DNA of 60,267 nucleotides from Planctomycetia bacterium. GTDB taxonomy: Bacteria > Planctomycetota > Planctomycetia > Pirellulales > Thermoguttaceae. Where the stretch lies: the NCBI GenBank assembly GCA_030527205.1, contig JAUNBG010000021.1, positions 1 to 60,267 on the forward strand, read 5' to 3'. How positions within the stretch are numbered: position 1 is the first letter of the stretch; each line of letters begins with the position of its first letter. The position numbers were made by a program, and so were the translations under genes. Below the pieces are notes generated by a model that searched no databases, was not told where the DNA came from, and was given only the letters and a program-made list of their open reading frames with translations. This document shows positions 28,842 to 38,700 of this stretch, piece after piece.

Positions 28842-29825
28842 ATGAGCGAATGGGTTAAAGTTATTAGCGAAACAAAAATCAAAGAAGTGTTGACTCCGGA
28901 AGACGCCATTGATCAGGTTGAAAAAACCTGGAAATGGTATGGAATGGGCGACGTTATTATGCCGACCAAAATAACACTCGATATGGAATCGATTGGAGTT
29001 CCCGGTTGGATGAATTCCATGCCATCTTATATTAAGGCAACCGATAAAGCCGGAATGAAATGGGTCGGCGGTTTTAAAGAGAACCCGAAACAAGGCAAAC
29101 CGTTTATTCGGGCGAAAGTTTTTCTCGCGGATCCACGAACCGGCGATCTTTTGGCGGTCGTTGCCGGCGATTGGATTTCTGATATGCGAACCGGCGCTCA
29201 ACCGGCGATTATGGCCAAATATCTGGCCTCGAAAACCGATGTCGTTACGATTATCGGAGCCGGAATTCAAGGCTATACAACGCTGCTCTGTATGAGTAAA
29301 CTTCTTAAAATGAAAGAAGTCCGAATCTGCGATATTTGTCCGGAAGCGCGTCAAAAAATGATCGAACGTTTTGCGGACGCCCCATTCAAAATGGTTGACT
29401 GCGATAACAATGAAGCCGCTTGCCAGGAGAGCGATATCATTATAACCGTCACAACCGCAAATGCCGTTCTTGTTGAAGAACCCTGGGTTAAAAAAGGAGC
29501 CATTGTCATAACAATGGGTTCGTTCAGCGAAATCTCCGAAGATTTAATTCGGAAAGCAGATATGCGAATCGTTGATCATATAGGTCAGGCGTTGCATCGG
29601 GGAAGTTTTGCGGAAATGGCCGCGCGGGGCGAAATCACCGAAGAGTCATTCGCAACGGATATGCCGACTCTTGTTTCCGGAAAGCATCCAGGCCGGACCA
29701 ATCCGGAAGATCGCATTATTGTTTCACCGATCGGAATGGGAGCTCCCGACGCCGCATTGGCCGCCCTGGCTCTTGAACGGATTGAAGCAGCGGGAATCGA
29801 AGTTCCAATGGTCGACTTGACCTGA
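28842..29825 (+). CDS. Ornithine cyclodeaminase / mu-crystallin family protein
   Basis: It has 327 residues. The segment KWVGGFKENPKQGKP, the MRTGAQPA turn (RTGA) and the Rossmann IIGAGIQGYTTLL identify the OCD/mu-crystallin family, which includes ornithine cyclodeaminase, alanine and lysine dehydrogenases, ketimine reductases and related NAD(P)H enzymes. An AGGA ribosome site lies 7 bases before the ATG. The C-terminal IVSPIGMGAPDAALAALAL is also typical. The substrate is likely an amino acid or opine-like imine. Downstream are a GntR/LacI-type regulator and an SSS symporter on the same strand, suggesting uptake and use of the same compound. The actual substrate is not readable from sequence. 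Confidence 0.88.
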   Translation: MSEWVKVISETKIKEVLTPEDAIDQVEKTWKWYGMGDVIMPTKITLDMESIGVPGWMNSMPSYIKATDKAGMKWVGGFKENPKQGKPFIRAKVFLADPRTGDLLAVVAGDWISDMRTGAQPAIMAKYLASKTDVVTIIGAGIQGYTTLLCMSKLLKMKEVRICDICPEARQKMIERFADAPFKMVDCDNNEAACQESDIIITVTTANAVLVEEPWVKKGAIVITMGSFSEISEDLIRKADMRIVDHIGQALHRGSFAEMAARGEITEESFATDMPTLVSGKHPGRTNPEDRIIVSPIGMGAPDAALAALALERIEAAGIEVPMVDLT

Positions 29826-29907
29826 TTCCGTTGAAAGAAGTTCATTCCCATTGAGATTTCCCTTTCAATTATCAACTCATTGATTGAACATCCCGAATCG
29901 TTTTTAT

Positions 29908-29971
29908 CAGAAGCCTGTCAACAAAAGCTCAAAGTTTGCAGGCGTTCCCAGTTGACTGTTCCGGCTTCTGA
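29908..29971. promoter_or_regulatory. Interrupted palindrome upstream of the hybrid regulator
   Basis: TCAGAAGCC (29908-29916) pairs with GGCTTCTGA (29963-29971), with inner GTCAAC (29918-29923) and GTTGAC (29951-29956). The right arm lies about 18 bases before a TATAAT at 29989-29994, so it covers the expected -35 position of the regulator gene. It could be a self-binding operator or an RNA hairpin. Confidence 0.45.
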
Positions 29972-30024
29972 ATGAAATCATTCTCTTATATAATAATGAG
30001 TACTTTTTCACAACAGGAAATTCC

Positions 30025-31275
30025 GTGAAACCATTCATATTAAATGAGCCGCTTCCCAAATATGGCGCAACGCTTATCCTACGGAAACGTTTAATCGAAT
30101 ATATCCTTCGTGAAAATTTGTCCGTTGGATCCCCATTCCTTACCGATCGCGATGTTGTTCATGCAACAGGCCGGAGTCGGACTTCGGTTCGCAAAGTACT
30201 GGATCGTCTTCAAAAAGAAGGTTGGATCGAAAGACGTTGCGGCGTTGGAACATTTGTCGGCGAAAAGGTTTTAACCTATGTCAAGACGGTGAACCCGTTC
30301 CTGACAGATAAAACCAACGCCCCTTTCGGCTTGACCAATCAAAACTGGATTACCGAAACGCATAAAAGCGAGTCCGAAATTTTACGACTTGGAGTTGTCA
30401 TCGGTAAACTTGATCATGTTTCCGGAAGCAATCAGACTTCGATGAGTTATCATCCAAACGAACAGGGAATCGATTGGTTGTCAAGCGGCGTTCTGCAAGG
30501 TTTGGATCATGCGGCTTATCAAGATAATCTTCTTATTGAATTAATGGGACTTTATTCCTCGCAGCCAACGATTTTTACCGAGCGAATGATTCGCAGTTCA
30601 CCCGATTTGCTGGTTTGTATTGGTCCTCCGCTTTTAAATGCGGTTGTCATTGGGGAAGCCCGACGTCAGGGAATTCCCGCTGTTCTGGCTATGGTTCGTT
30701 CACCGGAACTTGCGATATCCAGTTTTTTTGAAAATAACGCTCAAGCGAGTCAGGACGCAGTCGATTATCTTTATGAAGCGGGTCATCGACGAATCGGTTT
30801 CGTTCAAATACTCAGTCCCAGCGGTTGGTGGAGCATCGACCGTTATGAAGGTTATCGCCGGGCGTTAAAATCGCATGAAATAGTTCCCAGTGAATCGCTG
30901 ATTCTTTGGGTTCCGCAAACGCTTCCAAGCGACGGGGCCGAAATAATGAGGCGTTATCTCAAAAATCAAAAGCCGACCGCTCTTATTTGCGGCTGCGCTC
31001 GAGCCGCAGCTTATTTACAAGATTTAACGAATTCTGGCGAACTCTCCATTCCGAACGATCTTTCGGTTGTCGTTTACGATCAGCTTCCCGCAATACGAAA
31101 TTATCTCGGCGGCGTTAAACCGACGTCGCTTGAGTTGCCTGTTTTTGAAGTCGGAGAACGAATCGGTTCCATGTCGCATCAAATCGTTCAGGAAAAGGGG
31201 GGAGTTCGTCACGAAATCATTCTTCCATGCCGCCTGGTTCAAGGAGATTCCGTTGCTCCTCCAGGGGCGAATTGA
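30025..31275 (+). CDS. GntR-HTH / LacI-type sensor hybrid transcriptional regulator
   Basis: It has 416 residues from a GTG preceded by AGGAAA. Residues 10-85 form a GntR winged helix (VGSPFLTDRDVVHATGRSRTSVRKVLDRLQ, then GWIERRCGVGTFVG). Residues from about 125 form a periplasmic-binding-protein-like sensor (AGHRRIGFVQIL, RYEGYRRAL, LSVVVYD), as in LacI regulators. This architecture is that of AraR, which releases DNA on binding a sugar. It lies 35 bases before the SSS symporter and 200 bases after the cyclodeaminase-like gene, so it probably controls this locus and perhaps the divergent isomerase/DUF1559 run. The ligand is unknown. Confidence 0.87.
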   Translation: MKPFILNEPLPKYGATLILRKRLIEYILRENLSVGSPFLTDRDVVHATGRSRTSVRKVLDRLQKEGWIERRCGVGTFVGEKVLTYVKTVNPFLTDKTNAPFGLTNQNWITETHKSESEILRLGVVIGKLDHVSGSNQTSMSYHPNEQGIDWLSSGVLQGLDHAAYQDNLLIELMGLYSSQPTIFTERMIRSSPDLLVCIGPPLLNAVVIGEARRQGIPAVLAMVRSPELAISSFFENNAQASQDAVDYLYEAGHRRIGFVQILSPSGWWSIDRYEGYRRALKSHEIVPSESLILWVPQTLPSDGAEIMRRYLKNQKPTALICGCARAAAYLQDLTNSGELSIPNDLSVVVYDQLPAIRNYLGGVKPTSLELPVFEVGERIGSMSHQIVQEKGGVRHEIILPCRLVQGDSVAPPGAN

Positions 31276-31309
31276 CAATTTAGTGTTTTTTTGACAGAAA
31301 GCGTATTTA

Positions 31310-33070
31310 ATGTCAGCATATTTACAACCAATAGATTTTTGGATTTTCGGGCTTTATATCCTCGGAGTCATCATATTAGGTCTTTGGGCCTCATGCAAAA
31401 AAAGCGTAACCAAGCGTGATTATTTTTTGGCAGGCGATAAACTCCCTTGGTGGATGATCGGCGGGAGTATTGTCGCGGCAAACCTTTCGAGTCATCATCT
31501 TGTCGGAGGAATTGGCGTTGCTTATGACCGCGGATTTATAACAGTGAGCGGGGAATGGGCCGGCGTTCTGCTCGGAATCAATGCATTATTATGGATTTTC
31601 CTGCCCTTTTATCTCCGTAATGGCTTTTATACAATGCCGGAATTTCTTCAACGTCGTTTTGGAGCGGCGCCACGAATCGTATTTGCTTTGTTGATGCTTT
31701 TGACCTATCTTTTCGTTGAAATCAGCGGCGTTTTGATTTTGGGAGCAATCGCGTTGGAACAACTTTTGCATTTGAATCTTGCCTGGAGCATTGTTGTCAT
31801 AGCGATAGCAACGGGGATTTATACGATAACCGGGGGTTTACGAGCGGTCATTTGGACAGAAATGTTACAGTTATGCGTTTTATTGCTCGGCGGTTTCTCT
31901 TTGGCTTATATGACCATTCGAGCGGTTGGCGGAATACAGCCCTTTTTGGATACGCAGAGCGACTGGCATCTGCTTCTTCCGGCCAATGACCCTGATTTTC
32001 CCTGGACGAAATATCTGGGAGGGTCTCTCTGCGTCAGTATCTTTTATTTCGCAACGAATCAATTTATTGTTCAACGGGTTTTGGCCGCGAAAAATGAATG
32101 GCATGCCCGAATGGGAATCGTCTTTACATGCTATCTCAAATTCCTTGTTCCTTTGATGATTACGGTTCCTGGTCTTCTGGCGATTCTTCTTGTTCAAAAT
32201 GGAACGATCCCCAAACCTGAAAAACCGGATATGATCTTCTCGCTTTTAGTCGTTCATCTTTTGCCGCATGGTTTGATCGGTCTTGTTTTAGCCGGACTTG
32301 TTGCCGCAATAATGGGACATCTTTCCGGGGCAATCAATTCGTGTTCGACCATAGCAACAATCGATCTGTTTCTTCCATTTCGAGAAGCGATGAAAGAGCG
32401 CCGGCTTTCCAGGGATTCCAATTCTTCAATCAAAGCAGGCAGTTTAGAAAACAATGGCAGCGCTGACAATGCTGACAAATTAGGCAAGAAACAATCAGAG
32501 CTTTCAGCAGCCCCTAAACTTGAGCTTTCGGCAGAGAATCAGAGCGAGAAGAGTTCGAAAATGACCGAAGAAGATCGAATCGCCATTTTGTTCGGCAAAA
32601 TATTTGCGGGAATCATTATTCTTCTCGGAATCGGTTGGGCCATTCTCCTTTCGGGTTATATTGATCGGCCGATTTATATTTATTTGATGAAGGCTTACAG
32701 TTATTTTGCTCCAGGAATCGCGACGATGTTCATTATGGGCATTTTCTGGAAACGGACAACCTATTGGGGAGCAACGTTCGCAGGCCTTTTGACTGTGCCG
32801 TTGACAATCTGCCTTGATTTTCTCTTTCCGACCTGGCCATTTTATAATCGGGCGGGGATTGTCTTCTGGGTCTGTATGTTTTCCTGCTGTCTCGTCAGTC
32901 TTTTCACAAAACCAAAGTCGGACGAGGAATTGAAAGGGCTCATTTGGAATCCCAGCAGCATTCGATTGCCGGAAGATCAACGAAACGCGTCAAATGTTTT
33001 CTGCCGACCCGGATTTTGGTGGCTCATCATAACCGCCGTCATTCTTTCGTTCTTTATTATGTATCCTTAG
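31310..33070 (+). CDS. Sodium:solute symporter (SSS family)
   Basis: This 586-residue protein has about 13 hydrophobic segments. The first part shows DYFLAGDKLPWWMIGGSIVAANLSSHHLVGG, the SSS signature near transmembrane helix 1, and AVIWTEMLQ and FATNQFIVQR follow as in SGLT-like transporters. A polar loop of roughly 70 residues (about 360-430, rich in Ser, Glu, Lys, Asn) interrupts the C-terminal half and is longer than usual. It would import a solute with Na+. It lies 35 bases after the regulator gene and shares its direction. The substrate might be the sugar or amino-acid derivative handled by the neighbouring enzymes, but sequence does not show which. Confidence 0.9.
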   Translation: MSAYLQPIDFWIFGLYILGVIILGLWASCKKSVTKRDYFLAGDKLPWWMIGGSIVAANLSSHHLVGGIGVAYDRGFITVSGEWAGVLLGINALLWIFLPFYLRNGFYTMPEFLQRRFGAAPRIVFALLMLLTYLFVEISGVLILGAIALEQLLHLNLAWSIVVIAIATGIYTITGGLRAVIWTEMLQLCVLLLGGFSLAYMTIRAVGGIQPFLDTQSDWHLLLPANDPDFPWTKYLGGSLCVSIFYFATNQFIVQRVLAAKNEWHARMGIVFTCYLKFLVPLMITVPGLLAILLVQNGTIPKPEKPDMIFSLLVVHLLPHGLIGLVLAGLVAAIMGHLSGAINSCSTIATIDLFLPFREAMKERRLSRDSNSSIKAGSLENNGSADNADKLGKKQSELSAAPKLELSAENQSEKSSKMTEEDRIAILFGKIFAGIIILLGIGWAILLSGYIDRPIYIYLMKAYSYFAPGIATMFIMGIFWKRTTYWGATFAGLLTVPLTICLDFLFPTWPFYNRAGIVFWVCMFSCCLVSLFTKPKSDEELKGLIWNPSSIRLPEDQRNASNVFCRPGFWWLIITAVILSFFIMYP

Positions 33071-33632
33071 TATTTTTTGAATGTTAAAATTGACGTCGGC
33101 TGGTTTCACAAAGAGTCGGGACAACTCTTTTGAACGAAAGCGGATGTTTTGACTGGATGCGGATGTTTTGATAGAAAACGGACGAGACATCCGCGTTTCC
33201 AGTTCTGTTTGTTCTGTATTTTGAGCTAATAATGAATATGACTTTTAAGGAACGTCAGTCGGTTCAAATTATTTCTGTTGTTATTTCTCACAACAATAAT
33301 CAAATTTCTTGACGGTCAATTGAAAGTTGAAAAATACTTCTGAATATCCAAAGCCTCGAAAAGAACGGAATAAACAGGGCTAATTTAAAAAACGCGTCCA
33401 AAATAATCTCTTTATTGTTTGAGTTCATCAAAACAATTCTCAAATTGCTCTTGACAGAAACGTTAAAAATCGCTAAATTTCTTTGATTTTCTGCTTTTTC
33501 TCGAAATGATAGGGAAGAAACAGACGTTTCCTTTTTTAAAATCGACAAGAAATTCCCGATTTGTTTTGAGAAGTCGATTTTCCTATTCAAACAATAATAA
33601 TCCTTAAGAACTAGCAAATTTCAGGATTTTTT
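33071..33632. other. Intergenic region with a repeat core
   Basis: About 560 bases lie between the symporter and the FlgI-like gene. GCGGATGTTTTGA occurs twice (from about 33139 and 33159), followed by the repeat-family core (separate entry). The short minus frame 33300-33617 has no protein features. No terminator with a T-run was seen after the symporter. Confidence 0.5.
33174..33206 (+). repeat. Possible fragment of the dispersed palindromic repeat (core only)
   Basis: GAAAACGGACGAGACATCC followed by GCGTTTCCAGTTCT matches the internal hairpin core of the repeat family (CGGA-C-GAGAC-A-TCCG), but neither end is present. Confidence 0.4.
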
Positions 33633-35480
33633 ATGAAAAAACCGATATTATTTTTGTTGCTGATTCTTTGTTTTTGTCTTTCGACCGGCTGTAACAAAGT
33701 TCCTAAAAATCCTCTTGAAGAAGAAAAAAAGAAGGTTCTGGAAAATAAAGGACGTTTGATCGGAGATCTGGCCAAAGCAAGCAATGTTCATTTGGCAAAG
33801 GTCGAAGGAGTCGCGCTGATTGAAGGGCTCTCCGATACCGGCGCCGATGAATCGCCCTCCAATTATTATAATATGGTTCTCGCCGATCTTCAGCGCGATA
33901 TCGATAAAAAAAAGACGGCTCGTCAACGAATCGAATCATTGTCGACCGCGATTGTTCTGTTAAGAGCAATTGTTCCGCCAGGGGCTCAAAAAGGAGATCG
34001 ACTTGACGTTGAAGTTGAACTTCAGCCGAACAGTACAGCAACGAGTCTTGAGGGCGGTTATATCGAAAACGCCAGTTTGCATCAATATTTGGCCATTGAT
34101 ACAATTCGAAGCGGCGATCGACTTGGAATCGTCAACGGTTTTGTCGTTTTGGACAATGATTTTATCGAGAAAAAGAGTCCCCAGGCGTTTAAAAAGGGAA
34201 AAATAATCGGGGGAGCTGTCGTTATTAAAGATCGTCATGTCTGGCTGACAATTAAAGAAAAAGAGCAATGTGTCGGAATTGCCAAACGAATCGAAGACGT
34301 CATCAATACAAGATTCAGCTATAAAAAACCCGGTGTTCCAGGCAAACGTCCTGTTGCGGAAGCCAAAGCTGGCGCTGTTCGAGTTAATATTATTGTTCCC
34401 GATGAATATAAGGATAACGTCAATCGCTATATGAACGTTGTTCGCAATCTTTCGTTCTTTGAAACCAAAGATGAACTTCAAGATCGTCTGGCAACTCTGA
34501 AAAGCAAACTTCTTGATCCCCAAAATGCGGAACTCGCTGCGATTCAACTTGAAGCTGTTGGCCCCAACAACGAAACAGCCGTTAATATTTTAAAAATGGG
34601 AATGAAAAGCTCGGAACCGATTGTTCGTTTTCAATCCGCCGTTTCAATGGCCTATTTAAATATCAGTAAAACCCGGAACGAAACAGCCGTTATTCTTGCG
34701 GAGTTTGCGCGAGATTATCCCGAATATCGATTGGGCGCTCTTTCCGTCTTGGGAACTTGCTTGAAAACCTCATTTGTCGCAGACGAAAAACTTCGAGAAC
34801 TGCTCAGCAGCGACGATCAAGAGACCCGATACGGAGCATTTCGCGCTCTTTGGACAAGAAATCCGAAGGATTATATGATTCAGGGAGAAAATCTTGCGAA
34901 TCAGTTCAGTTATCATTGTTTGAATTGCGGCGGTCCGCCTGCCGTTCATGTTACGCAAAGCAAAAGGCCGGAAATCGTTCTTTTTTCGAAAGATAATATT
35001 TTTCTCCAAGGCGACTTTATGCTCAACGCCGGTTCAAATATTTCCGTTCGCAGCGAAGGGTCAGAAATTATTGTCAAGCGATACAAGAGCACAATTGACG
35101 AACAACGAATGGTCAGCTATCGTTTGGATGAAGTTATTCGCGCGATCGTTGAAGTCGGCGGAACTTACCCGAACGTTATTGAAATGCTAACGGAAGCGAA
35201 AAAGAAAAACGTTCTTATTTCTTCTTATCAACAAAAGGTCGCTCCCTGCGAATTGTCATTTGATGCGTTGCCAGGCAAAACAAAGTCATTCCGCGAAATT
35301 CGCGATTCCGAATCAGTCGCAATGAATGAAGAAGTTTTGACCGAAAAACCCAAAGGTTCCATTTGGTCGAAAATGAATCCGCAAAACTGGTTTTCGTCCG
35401 ACAAATCAGACGAGAATGACGATTTTTCAACCGAAGAAGCCGAAAAAGAGGACGAAGAATCGGAGACCAAAATCTATTAA
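33633..35480 (+). CDS. FlgI-like lipoprotein with C-terminal helical repeats
   Basis: It has 615 residues. A lipoprotein signal (ILFLLLILCFCLSTGC) follows an AGGA site. The N-terminal half resembles flagellar P-ring protein FlgI: VEGVALIEGLSDTGADE, then AIVLLRAIVPPGAQKGDRLDVEVEL and TSLEGGYI, matching FlgI's LV-x-GL-x-GTGD and LPP-x-A-x-x-G-x-x-IDV elements. Residues from about 280 to 420 are alpha-helical (LAAIQLEAVGPNNETAVNILK, a HEAT-like pattern), then a beta-rich part and an acidic tail. No other flagellar genes are in view, and FlgI proper has no lipobox or HEAT segment, so this is probably a planctomycetal envelope protein re-using the FlgI fold. The next gene on the strand is smc, 227 bases on. 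Confidence 0.8.
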   Translation: MKKPILFLLLILCFCLSTGCNKVPKNPLEEEKKKVLENKGRLIGDLAKASNVHLAKVEGVALIEGLSDTGADESPSNYYNMVLADLQRDIDKKKTARQRIESLSTAIVLLRAIVPPGAQKGDRLDVEVELQPNSTATSLEGGYIENASLHQYLAIDTIRSGDRLGIVNGFVVLDNDFIEKKSPQAFKKGKIIGGAVVIKDRHVWLTIKEKEQCVGIAKRIEDVINTRFSYKKPGVPGKRPVAEAKAGAVRVNIIVPDEYKDNVNRYMNVVRNLSFFETKDELQDRLATLKSKLLDPQNAELAAIQLEAVGPNNETAVNILKMGMKSSEPIVRFQSAVSMAYLNISKTRNETAVILAEFARDYPEYRLGALSVLGTCLKTSFVADEKLRELLSSDDQETRYGAFRALWTRNPKDYMIQGENLANQFSYHCLNCGGPPAVHVTQSKRPEIVLFSKDNIFLQGDFMLNAGSNISVRSEGSEIIVKRYKSTIDEQRMVSYRLDEVIRAIVEVGGTYPNVIEMLTEAKKKNVLISSYQQKVAPCELSFDALPGKTKSFREIRDSESVAMNEEVLTEKPKGSIWSKMNPQNWFSSDKSDENDDFSTEEAEKEDEESETKIY

Positions 35481-35555
35481 GAATTATCGCAATTGCCAGA
35501 AACGACTTTCCCGGTTTTAAGGAGTTGTTTCGCGATTTTATATCGAGAAACGCAA

Positions 35556-35575
35556 AGGGCGAGAGATATCGCCCT
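35556..35575. other. Short perfect hairpin downstream of the FlgI-like gene
   Basis: AGGGCGA, a loop of six bases (GAGATA), then TCGCCCT give a seven-pair stem 75 bases after the stop codon. No T-run follows, so it is not a standard intrinsic terminator. It may mark transcript end or processing before smc. Confidence 0.4.
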
Positions 35576-35707
35576 CAATAATCTGTCCGCATTGCCGGGT
35601 TTTTGAACTTTAAAAATTAGAAATGATCAACAGGCTTAAGTCAAGAAAAATCGAATTGTCAACTAAATTAATGTCAACCATTTCAAAAAATTGAATTTCG
35701 TTCGCCC

Positions 35708-38700
35708 ATGTTAAAAACAATAGAGATATCCGGCTTCAAAAGTTTTGCCGATCGAACTAAAATGGAGTTTTCCGAAGGAATCTCCGCGATCATCGGACCC
35801 AACGGTTCCGGAAAATCTAATATTGTCGATGCCATCAAATGGGTTTTGGGCGAGCAAAGCATCAAAAAGCTTCGCGGCAATGAAATGACAGACGTTATTT
35901 TTAACGGCTCAAATTCTCGATCGGCAGTCAATACAGCCGAAGTAACGCTTTCATTTGATAATTCGAATCATATTTTTAATGTCGAAGCGCCGGAAATTCA
36001 TTTAACGCGGCGCATTTATCGAAGCGGCGAATCAGAATATTTAGTCAATCGCCAGGCAAGCCGTCTAAAAGATTTTCGAGAAATACTGAGCGGGACAGGA
36101 CTCGGAGCTCAAGCTTACAGCATAATCGAACAGGGACGGGTCGAAACTCTTTTGCAAAGTTCGTCCATTCAACGTCGAACCGTTTTTGAAGAAGCAGCGG
36201 GAATCGCAAAATTCAATTCGAAAAAACAAGAAGTTCAACGCCGTCTGGAACGAGTCGAACAAAATTTATTGCGTCTTTCCGATATTGTCAACGAAGTCGA
36301 AAGTCAATTGCGAAATATAAAATCGCAAGCGGGCAAAGCGCAAATTTATCGCCAATTAACAACGCGTCTTCAAGAATTGCGAATTGAATCCAGTTTGATC
36401 GACTGGGAAAAACAATCGTTTGATATGAAACGTTATCAAACGGAAATAGATCAATGTTCCGTTATTGAAACAGAACTCGACCAAACGATTAAAAAATGGG
36501 AAAATGAACTTCTTGGATTGACTCTTTCTCTCGATAATTATGACAAAAAAATACGCCAAATTGATGGGGAAGTCTCCGGAATTCGAGAACGAATCGCTGC
36601 GGAAGAATCAACGGTTGCCTTTCAAATGTCGCAAATCGACGTTTTACAAAATGAAATAGTCGATCATGGGCGTCAACTTCTCGAACTTAATACTCGAAGC
36701 GGCGATACAGACGAAATGTTGCGTCAAACCGACGACGAAATATTTTATGCCAGAAAACGACTTCGAGAAATATCGGAAAATTTTGCCGCAAGCAACCAAC
36801 AACTGGAAAACGATATCGCCCAAAGCAATCAACTTTTGGAAGAAAAAGACAAGATTCGTAAAACTCTTCAAGAAAAAAATATCGAAGGAACCCGTTTATC
36901 CAGCGAAATCAATAGTTTCGAATCTCGCTTAAGAAATATCGACAATACCAAAAACAACCGCGAACAAAAACTTGAAACGCTCCGCCAACAAAAAATGGAG
37001 TTGACCGCGAAATTCGGCGAAATCCAAGGCATTTCCGAAGAAATTCTCAAGAAAATGCAGCGCTGTAAAGAAGTCTTTGAAAAACTTCAACAACAAAAAA
37101 AAGAGCAAGAAGAGGAACTCGAACAACAACAACAAGAACTGAACGATTGGAAACAACGACAAAGCGGCTTGATTGAACGGGTTTCTCTGCTTCAGGATCT
37201 GTTTCGAAAACATGAGGGACTCAGCCCAGGGGTTAAAGAAGTCTTAAAATCATCGAAGAATTCGGAAAGTCCTTTTCGTCACGCTTTTGGCTTAGTTGCC
37301 GATTTGATCCGCGTTAATGTCGAAGCCGCTTCGCTCATTGAATTGGCGCTTGGGCCAATGGCTCAATATATCGTTGTTTCTCCCGAACCGGAACTCTTTC
37401 GATATATCGAAAAAAACGCCAATAATTTCGCCGGACGAGTCGGGTTTATTTGGCTTGATCCGAATCCGAACGAACCAATCTGGACGAAAAATTATATTTA
37501 TGAAGGACGTCCCGGCGTTTTGGGAAGAGCGGATCAATTTGTCGAAACCGATCCGCAATTTACTCATTTGTTCAAAAGACTCCTAAGCCGGACCTGGATC
37601 GTTGAATCAATTGCCCATGCCAAAGCGTTATATCGAGAAAGCGATGGGCGAACAAATTTTCTAACCGTATCCGGAGAATGCCTCGCTTCTGACGGAACCC
37701 TCATCGTCGGACCTTCGCATGGTTCGCTCGGATTAATAACAAGACGAAGCGAATTGCGATCCCTTTCCGAACAATTGACTCAACTCGAACAACAATTAAC
37801 TCGAAAAGACATTTCCATCGAACTTCTTAAAAAAGAATTGCAAAAGGTCGATGAACAATTTGAAAAAGCTAATCTTGAACAACGAAAAGCGGCTCAAGAG
37901 CTCGAAAATCTGCGATTACAAAAAACAGCAACCGAAGAACGCGACCAGCAAACTCAAGTCTATTATCAGCAACTTGAAAATGAAATTCGCGAATTAACAA
38001 CAGAATACAAAAAAATTGTTGAAGAACAAACAAACGTCAAGCAGAAAAAAAGAGTTCTGGACGGCGAAATCAATATTTTGGAAAAACGTTTAACGGAATC
38101 GCAATCGCAATATGAAAAACTCAATTCTTCGCGCCAGGAACATTCAAGAAAAACAACCAATTTAAAAATTGAATTGGCCAAAAGCGAAGAACGGCTCGAT
38201 TTTTTAACGGCTCGCAAAAAACAATTCGAAGACAGTCAGCATGAACGAAAACATTTGTTAAAGGAACATCATCAGCGTTATCTTTCATTAATGACCAGAA
38301 AAAATCAAACCGAGTTAACCATTTTGAAAGTTGAATCGCAACTCGCTTCTTTTTATGCGCAAAAAGAAAATCGACTTGGCGAACTTAATCTTGATATTCG
38401 TGAACGACGAAAATTAAACATACGAAAAAACAAAATACAAGCAGAACTCAAAAAAACGCAACTGATTTTTTCCCAAAATCGCGAAAAAACCCATAAACGA
38501 ACAATTGAAGTCGAGCGGATACAACAGGAACAAAAGACTGTCTTTGATCGAATGAAGGAAGATTATGGGATCAATTTAAACGAAAAGATTAAAGAATGGA
38601 ATTTCAATCATTCGGATAATTCGTTGAGCTTGAACGATCTCGAAGAAAAAGCGGCCTCCAAACAGACTTCCTCTCAATCGACAACCTCAGAAACCTTGAA

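Noticed and set aside
35556..35575. Hairpin after the FlgI-like gene considered as a terminator
   Set aside because: The stem is good but no T-run follows on either strand, so it is listed only as a hairpin.
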